A stretch of DNA of 64,000 bases from Bryoerythrophyllum caledonicum (Eukaryota > Streptophyta > Bryopsida > Pottiales > Pottiaceae). The translations under genes and the position numbers were made by a program. Of this stretch, positions 59,491 to 64,000 are shown piece after piece. Under the pieces are notes generated by a model. The model did no database searches. It had not been told where the DNA came from and saw only the letters and a list, made by a program, of their open reading frames with translations. Position 1 is the stretch's first letter. The number at the start of each line of letters is the position of its first letter. The DNA lies in NCBI GenBank assembly GCA_963971425.1, contig OZ020519.1, positions 7,580,028 through 7,644,027 of the forward strand, read 5' to 3'.

Positions 59491-60386
59491 GTGTCATTTT
59501 TCAATCAACAAATTTCAACTCACAATAATAATAAAAGTAAAGAAGAGCAAGTCATTGACCTTGTTGACAACTGTGAACCTATAGTTCCGCATTTATTAGT
59601 TAAAAAATACATGCAAATTAATTAGAAAATATTAAGTGAAGATGCCACAATTGAAAAAACTATTAATAAACATATTTTTTGACATAAAGAGACATCAAAG
59701 TGGAGTGGGGCTTGGGAAAGCCTTTGACACTAAATGCATGTGCATGAAGGTTTAGATTTGGAGCAAGCCGGTAGTCGCCTCGTGCCTTTACAGTGGTCCG
59801 CACATGGCTCTTTTGGTATAGATTTGGAGCCCCAAGATCTAAGTTTCAAGCCTCATGGTCGTAAGAATGTGCTAAATATAATAATATGTGATTTCTTGCC
59901 AAAAATCACTTTATTGTTATTTTGAATGTTTTCCATTTTTCACTTTAATTCATTATTTACCTTTGAGGTGTCGAACTTCAGGTTCACCTACGATACTCAT
60001 GAGAAATCACAAGTAGTAAATGTATAGTTTGTACTAACCAATAGGGTTTGCTTACACATGTAGAGTTAATAACAATTAAGGACAATTGGTCTCCTAGCTC
60101 GTCCCACCTTTGATGGAAGTGAAGGATGATCATTGCGTCTTTCATTTTCCTATAACTATGACTAATGACACAATTGAAAATAACCCAACCAACATTTGTC
60201 TAATAACGGAGCACTAAGGGAAAAAGTACCGATCAGTGTTTATTTTACATTTTAAAATTTGGTGTTGGTGTGGCAACCAAAAAAATTTGGCTAGCAAAAA
60301 TATGGCTTCTTTAGAATTTTTTTGGAAAAGAGTTTCAATAATCTCGTTCTATGAGCCATTGATTTTTAGCTCATCGCGACTAGGAA
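59491..60386. other. Spacer, nothing recognised
   Basis: AT-rich with short frames only. Confidence 0.4.
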
Positions 60387-60505
60387 GTACTCATCATGAC
60401 CAGAAAGTATTCATCATGACCAGAAAGTATCCATCATGACCAAAAAGTATTTATCATGACCAGAAAGTAACCATCTTGATCAGAAAATATTCATCATTAT
60501 CAAAG
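60387..60505. repeat. ~20-bp tandem repeat, about 6 units
   Basis: Units of the form CATCATGACCAGAAAGTATT with gradual decay to the right (CATCTTGATCAGAAAATATT, CATCATTATCAAAGAG). Confidence 0.75.
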
Positions 60506-60624
60506 AGTTAGGCTACATCACTCACACAAGTGGTTACTTCTTGGCAATTTTCTCCATGTAATTCCCATCAATTTGGCGCTAATTTGGACTGTGATAGAGT
60601 TGGCTCTTTACAAATGTTACTCCT

Positions 60625-60800
60625 CGGGAGCGGGATTTTTTGTAACACTTATGAAGTTATAACATATAACGTTTATAGAACTAGATACCAACGATTAGTA
60701 ACACTTATGAAATACAATACCGATGGTTAGTAACATTTAAAGGGATAACACTTATGAAACTTGATAGTGATGATTAATAACATTTAATGAAATAACACTT
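60625..60800. repeat. TAACACTTATGAA-type imperfect repeats
   Basis: GTAACACTTATGAA recurs several times with spacers such as ACTAGATACCAACGATTA and ACTTGATAGTGATGATTAA. The same phrase, preceded by GGGAGC-G/A-GATTTTT, returns at 63920-63990, so both belong to one dispersed family. Confidence 0.5.
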
Positions 60801-60938
60801 GTAAGACTTCAAAGAAAAATCCATAAGATATAGAGAATATGAAAGCTAAAAATACAAAAAACATAAACCATAATGCAATTAAACTCAACTAAATTAAACT
60901 CATCTAAACTCAACTAAATTCAATTAAATTCAGCTAAA

Positions 60939-61316
60939 CTAAGCTTTGTCAAAGAAAGAATCCATAGTGGATTGATGGATATATTCCATACGGGCAATTG
61001 CCACATCTTGCAGAAGAGTTTGAACCAAGTTGATGCGTGATGAAACATCATGTGGTCTTTGCTGAAGGAATTTCTTCACGATATGAAGTGCACCTTCAAC
61101 GGTGTCAAATCCAACCACCTCGTCTACCGCATCATTTATAACCTCATTTGCAACAATCTCCAAGTCATTAGAAGGAAGCATGTCTAGGATATCCTCCTCA
61201 ATAGGTTCATAGGGATCATTTAAATCAAAGTCTACCTCATAGGTTATGAACTCATGAGCGTCCATAACATCGCTATCTTTTAGGTCTGAAGATAAAAGTG
61301 AAAGCCGATGAGGCAT
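60939..61316 (-). CDS. Acidic 125-aa ORF ending in a PIP-box; pogo/Tigger transposase C-terminus-like
   Basis: Open frame MPHRLSLLSSDLKDSD...STMDSFFDKA. The first ~75 residues are strongly acidic (NDPYEPIEEDILDMLPSNDL), then comes a helical part (GALHIVKKFLQQRPHDVSSR, INLVQTLLQDVAIARMEYI), and the end is HQSTMDSFF, matching the PCNA-binding PIP consensus Q-x-x-[ILM]-x-x-F-F at residues 115-122. An acidic segment, a short helical segment and a terminal PIP-like QxTLDSFF are found at the ends of pogo/Tigger-type DDE transposases, so I read this as the last exon or remnant of such a protein. No DDE core was found; upstream (61316-61575) is AT-rich with one short piece EAVRILLAVSRGAT on the same strand. 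No intact start context is claimed. Confidence 0.45.
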   Translation of the reverse strand: MPHRLSLLSSDLKDSDVMDAHEFITYEVDFDLNDPYEPIEEDILDMLPSNDLEIVANEVINDAVDEVVGFDTVEGALHIVKKFLQQRPHDVSSRINLVQTLLQDVAIARMEYIHQSTMDSFFDKA

Positions 61317-61601
61317 GCACCCATTTGGAAGTTTAAATTTTTTTAAAAATCAATCATAGCTAGGAATCAAACCATTAACCTGACAGGCCATGCATCCATG
61401 ATGGGGTCGATGGCATGCCTCTTTCATGCAGCAAACAACCACACCAAAATTTTATAAAACAAACAAATAAAAAAATAAAAATAAAAACTCACTACATGGC
61501 CTACGATACCCTTCTTGAATATGGCCTACGTTGCCCCTCGAGATACTGCTAAAAGAATCCTGACAGCTTCTTTTTTAACCCCTAAAGGACCAATGTCCCC
61601 T

Positions 61602-62951
61602 CACTATAAGAAACCCGTGTTTTTTGTGATAGGGCAATTAACGTGCAATTATGTTTTGTGCAGCATCCGGCACGTCAATGTTGATGTCCAAAAAAATCCG
61701 TTATAATTGACATGCAAAAAACATGCCAAAATCTCAAAAAACAGGCCCACATTTTTAAAAACGTCACAAAAACTTGGGGGTTGAAGGTGTTAAAAATCTG
61801 CCATGTGGCTGCCACGTCGCGTCCACGTCATCGCCACATGGACGGGCAGTGCCACATCCCCAACTTTTTCATCCGGGCCCTTGGTAATGTGGCCCATGAT
61901 GTGGCGCATGACGTGGCATACGATTGTGACTAGGCTTGCATACGTGGACCCGCCATTTTATGACGTGGCACCTTTAAAATATGACGTCACTTTTTAAAAT
62001 ATGACGTGGCATGTCCAATCAGCATAGTTTAATGCAATAATTAATTGTAGACAGTGTAAATTGGGACGTCATTTCTAACACGGTATGTTTTCTGTGACGT
62101 TCGTTATGATGTTTTCTGTAACGTTCGTTGAGATGGAGGTCACCAAAAGCAAGCACCAAGTCAGCAAAAGCAAGTGCCATGTCACCAAAAAGAAGCGCCA
62201 TGTCACCAAAAAGAAGCACCATGTCATCAAAAAGTACCGTATCACTTTAAGTTTCAAGGATAATTCAAATTCATCCAAATAGATGGATGAAAGTGAATCA
62301 CTCTTGATTCAAGTGTGATGAGATAGGAGAGAAGGCCTTACATATATATACAATGGGATGCACAAGTGGTGACAATCCATATGGGATTTTTGGATTTGTC
62401 ATGATGTTAGCATAAACATTCAAATGTCACAGTAGACGTCCATCAAGATGTCTGTTCCAACATCCTCTTTGCCTACGTGGCAGCTAATTTCAACCTTGCC
62501 TACGTGGCACAAACATTTTAAAAAGAATCCAATTTCTACCTTGCATACGTGGCTCAAACATGTTTTTTGTGATGTCAGTAACGACATCCACGTTTTTATT
62601 TTTGTAGGGGTCAGCCCATCTCCACTGTGTTTTAACCGTTGGGCAGTGTTTTACGGGAGGTTGCAGTAACAATCTCGAAGTTACTCACAGTGAAGCTGAA
62701 ACCCCCCTGCTGACGTGGCATTGTCACCTTTCTCAGGACGTTGTCTAAAGCATGACTATGTTCACTAGGACGTCCCGCAAAACAAATACGTTTATGCTAA
62801 CATCTCTGCGTTTTTCCGCCAATTTTTCCATGTTTGGTGCAACATCCACCAGAATCCGAGAGCCCAAGGCTCAGCCCGTTCGCAAAAACATGTTTTGAAA
62901 AACACACTTGATCACAGCTAACGTCACAAAAATCACGGGTTTCTTATAGTG
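61602..62951. mobile_element. Non-autonomous CACTA (En/Spm-type) element, 1350 bp
   Basis: Starts CACTATAAGAAACCCGTG and ends with the inverse CACGGGTTTCTTATAGTG; TSD CCT at 61599-61601 and 62952-62954. Subterminal regions on both sides are packed with ACGTGGC-type heptamers (for example near 61920, 61945, 61965, 62004 and 62475, 62505, 62545, 62713), as subterminal repeats bound by the transposase are in this superfamily. No transposase is encoded. Confidence 0.88.
62139..62243 (+). repeat. 21-bp tandem repeat inside the CACTA element, 5 units
   Basis: Units GTCACCAAAAAGAAGCRCCAT, diverging at both ends. In one frame they spell a heptapeptide of the type VTKKKRH repeated five times, on the other strand hydrophobic heptads. 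Just upstream (62077-62129) ATGTTTTCTGTGACGTTCGT is repeated twice. Confidence 0.75.
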
Positions 62952-63731
62952 CCTCAGGAGACATTTTGAGTTTGGGTAAGGTACCACGTTCTCAATTCTA
63001 GGCATTATTTTCTGAGATTTTTTATTGAGTAGACAACTTTTGATTAGCTTTGCGAAGACACAAATTTCGTACAATTCTGAATTACGGTTCAAAAGTTACA
63101 ATTTATTTTCACTTACATATACAAATAGTGCAGCAGTTGAGTGTGACATATTACAAATATTGTCACTATACTTAATAACTTCTAAATTCAATAGAAATTC
63201 GAGTTTTTGTCCATTTAAAAGAAAAAAAATGTCCTCTGTGAAAGGAAATTGAGATCTTTGCATCTACCGTACGGATTTGTGAATTTTGAAAATTTGAAAA
63301 GGATATGATATATGCAAAATATTAAGTGTATTGTTGATTCTCAGCACATAGTTGCATTGTAGGATTTTTTAGGACATCTTCTACACCTCTTCTACTTCTA
63401 AAATTTGGTGCACATGATCGTTTTCAAGTTAACATGATAAATTCACGGCCCATAGTGCAAAAAGTTGCCATAGAAGGTGGTCGAAGTTTGTTGAAGGTGT
63501 TTAGTATGACCTCAAAAAGAGATTATGTCTCACTTCAAAGGCTGATATCTTTCAATCTGTGCGGTCAAACATACCAAAATCTTCACCACACACTCTCATA
63601 CAACTCTAGTACAAGATCCTACGGTTTAAATTTCAGAATAACTATTTTGTATCATTTTGTGTTGAATGTGCTGAAAATGGCAGTTTTGGAGTGTTTTTGG
63701 GGAAAAATTGTCTTGGTCCTTTAAGGGTTAA

Positions 63732-64000
63732 AAGGACAAATCTTCTCTAGTTCTACAAAAGACATGGTATATATTCATGTGAAGTAATTAATTTTTTTAA
63801 AAACAAGTTCTATTATGATGTTTTTGCCAAATGTAACACATTTTAACAAAGGGGGGAGGGGAACATATTATAACACTTAACATATAACACTTACTAGTGT
63901 TAATTTTGAGGTTTTTTTTGGGAGCAAGATTTTTAGTAACACTTATGCAATTCTAACACTTATAGAGGTAACATTTATAGAGAGCCAATTGTAAATCCAA
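63732..64000. other. End of window: AT-rich repeat DNA
   Basis: Contains TAACACTTA-type repeats related to 60625-60800 and a GGGGGGAGGGG run near 63851. No gene. Confidence 0.4.

Larger units (their letters stand above)
61575..63731. mobile_element. TTAA-flanked element (family A-prime), split by a CACTA element
   Basis: TTAACCCCTAAAGGACCAAT at 61575, and CTTGGTCCTTTAAGGGTTAA ending at 63731. The two parts (61575-61601 and 62955-63731) together make ~805 bp and align with the A-prime copy at 28391-30120. The minus-strand 73-codon frame 63092-62871 and the 96-codon plus frame 63434-63724 are fortuitous frames of the repeat. Confidence 0.8.

Noticed and set aside
60387-60505. CRISPR-like array
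   Set aside because: The ~20-bp units are directly adjacent without unique spacers, in a plant-type genome; an ordinary tandem repeat.

Overview
The window reads as nuclear DNA of a streptophyte (land plant or charophyte-grade green alga). It holds intron-rich plant-type housekeeping genes (serine decarboxylase, a thylakoid bestrophin-like channel, the CCT gamma chaperonin), a Gnk2/DUF26 secreted protein and an NBS-LRR relic, all set in a large AT-rich, transposon-filled background. Introns are canonical GT-AG. The LINE and the overall texture make me favour a Chara-like charophyte or another non-seed plant, but that is an impression and not proven here.

Layout. 1-7.2 kb is a gene cluster: the 3' part of a serine decarboxylase gene (+), a four-exon VCCN1/bestrophin-like gene (-) convergent with it, then a two-exon gene for a secreted Gnk2-type cysteine-rich protein (+). 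7.8-9.6 kb holds TTAA-flanked elements. 11.2-12.7 kb is a decayed NBS-LRR gene (-) in which RNBS-C, GLPL, ARC2, VHD (MHD-type) and LRR segments can still be read. 14-16.5 kb holds a CCGG-rich gag-like relic (-) abutting a decayed Ty1/copia RNase H (+). 18.2-19.8 kb has a complete SINE with target-site duplication and two MITEs. 21.5-25.9 kb is an intact 14-exon CCT3 gene (555 aa), followed by an unrecognised multi-exon gene fragment at 26.2-26.7 kb.

28.4-30.1 kb is a TTAA element with another TTAA element nested in it. 30.7-36.2 kb is a complete Ty1/copia retrotransposon (-) with 313-bp LTRs differing at one base and a 5-bp TSD, yet its ORF carries three TAG codons and two frameshifts. 38.1-41.5 kb is a decayed non-LTR retrotransposon (+) with an RNase H domain and a nuclease-like C-terminus; its 3' tail is shared with the SINE. 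41.7-42.3 kb is a Harbinger-type MITE. 45-52.8 kb and 58-59.5 kb carry more TTAA elements, three of them chained end to end through common TTAA sites. 53.9-55.9 kb is a long-TIR element enclosing a gene-like fragment. 60.9-61.3 kb is a short acidic ORF ending in a PIP-box-like motif, as in pogo/Tigger transposases. 61.6-63.7 kb is a TTAA element split by a 1350-bp CACTA element, whose empty site can be read from the sister copy at 28.4 kb.

The live host genes are few and functionally unlinked: amine/one-carbon metabolism, thylakoid anion flux, cytosolic protein folding and extracellular defence. The rest is a layered record of at least seven transposon types. I did not find a prokaryote-like system, CRISPR array, tRNA or rRNA gene.
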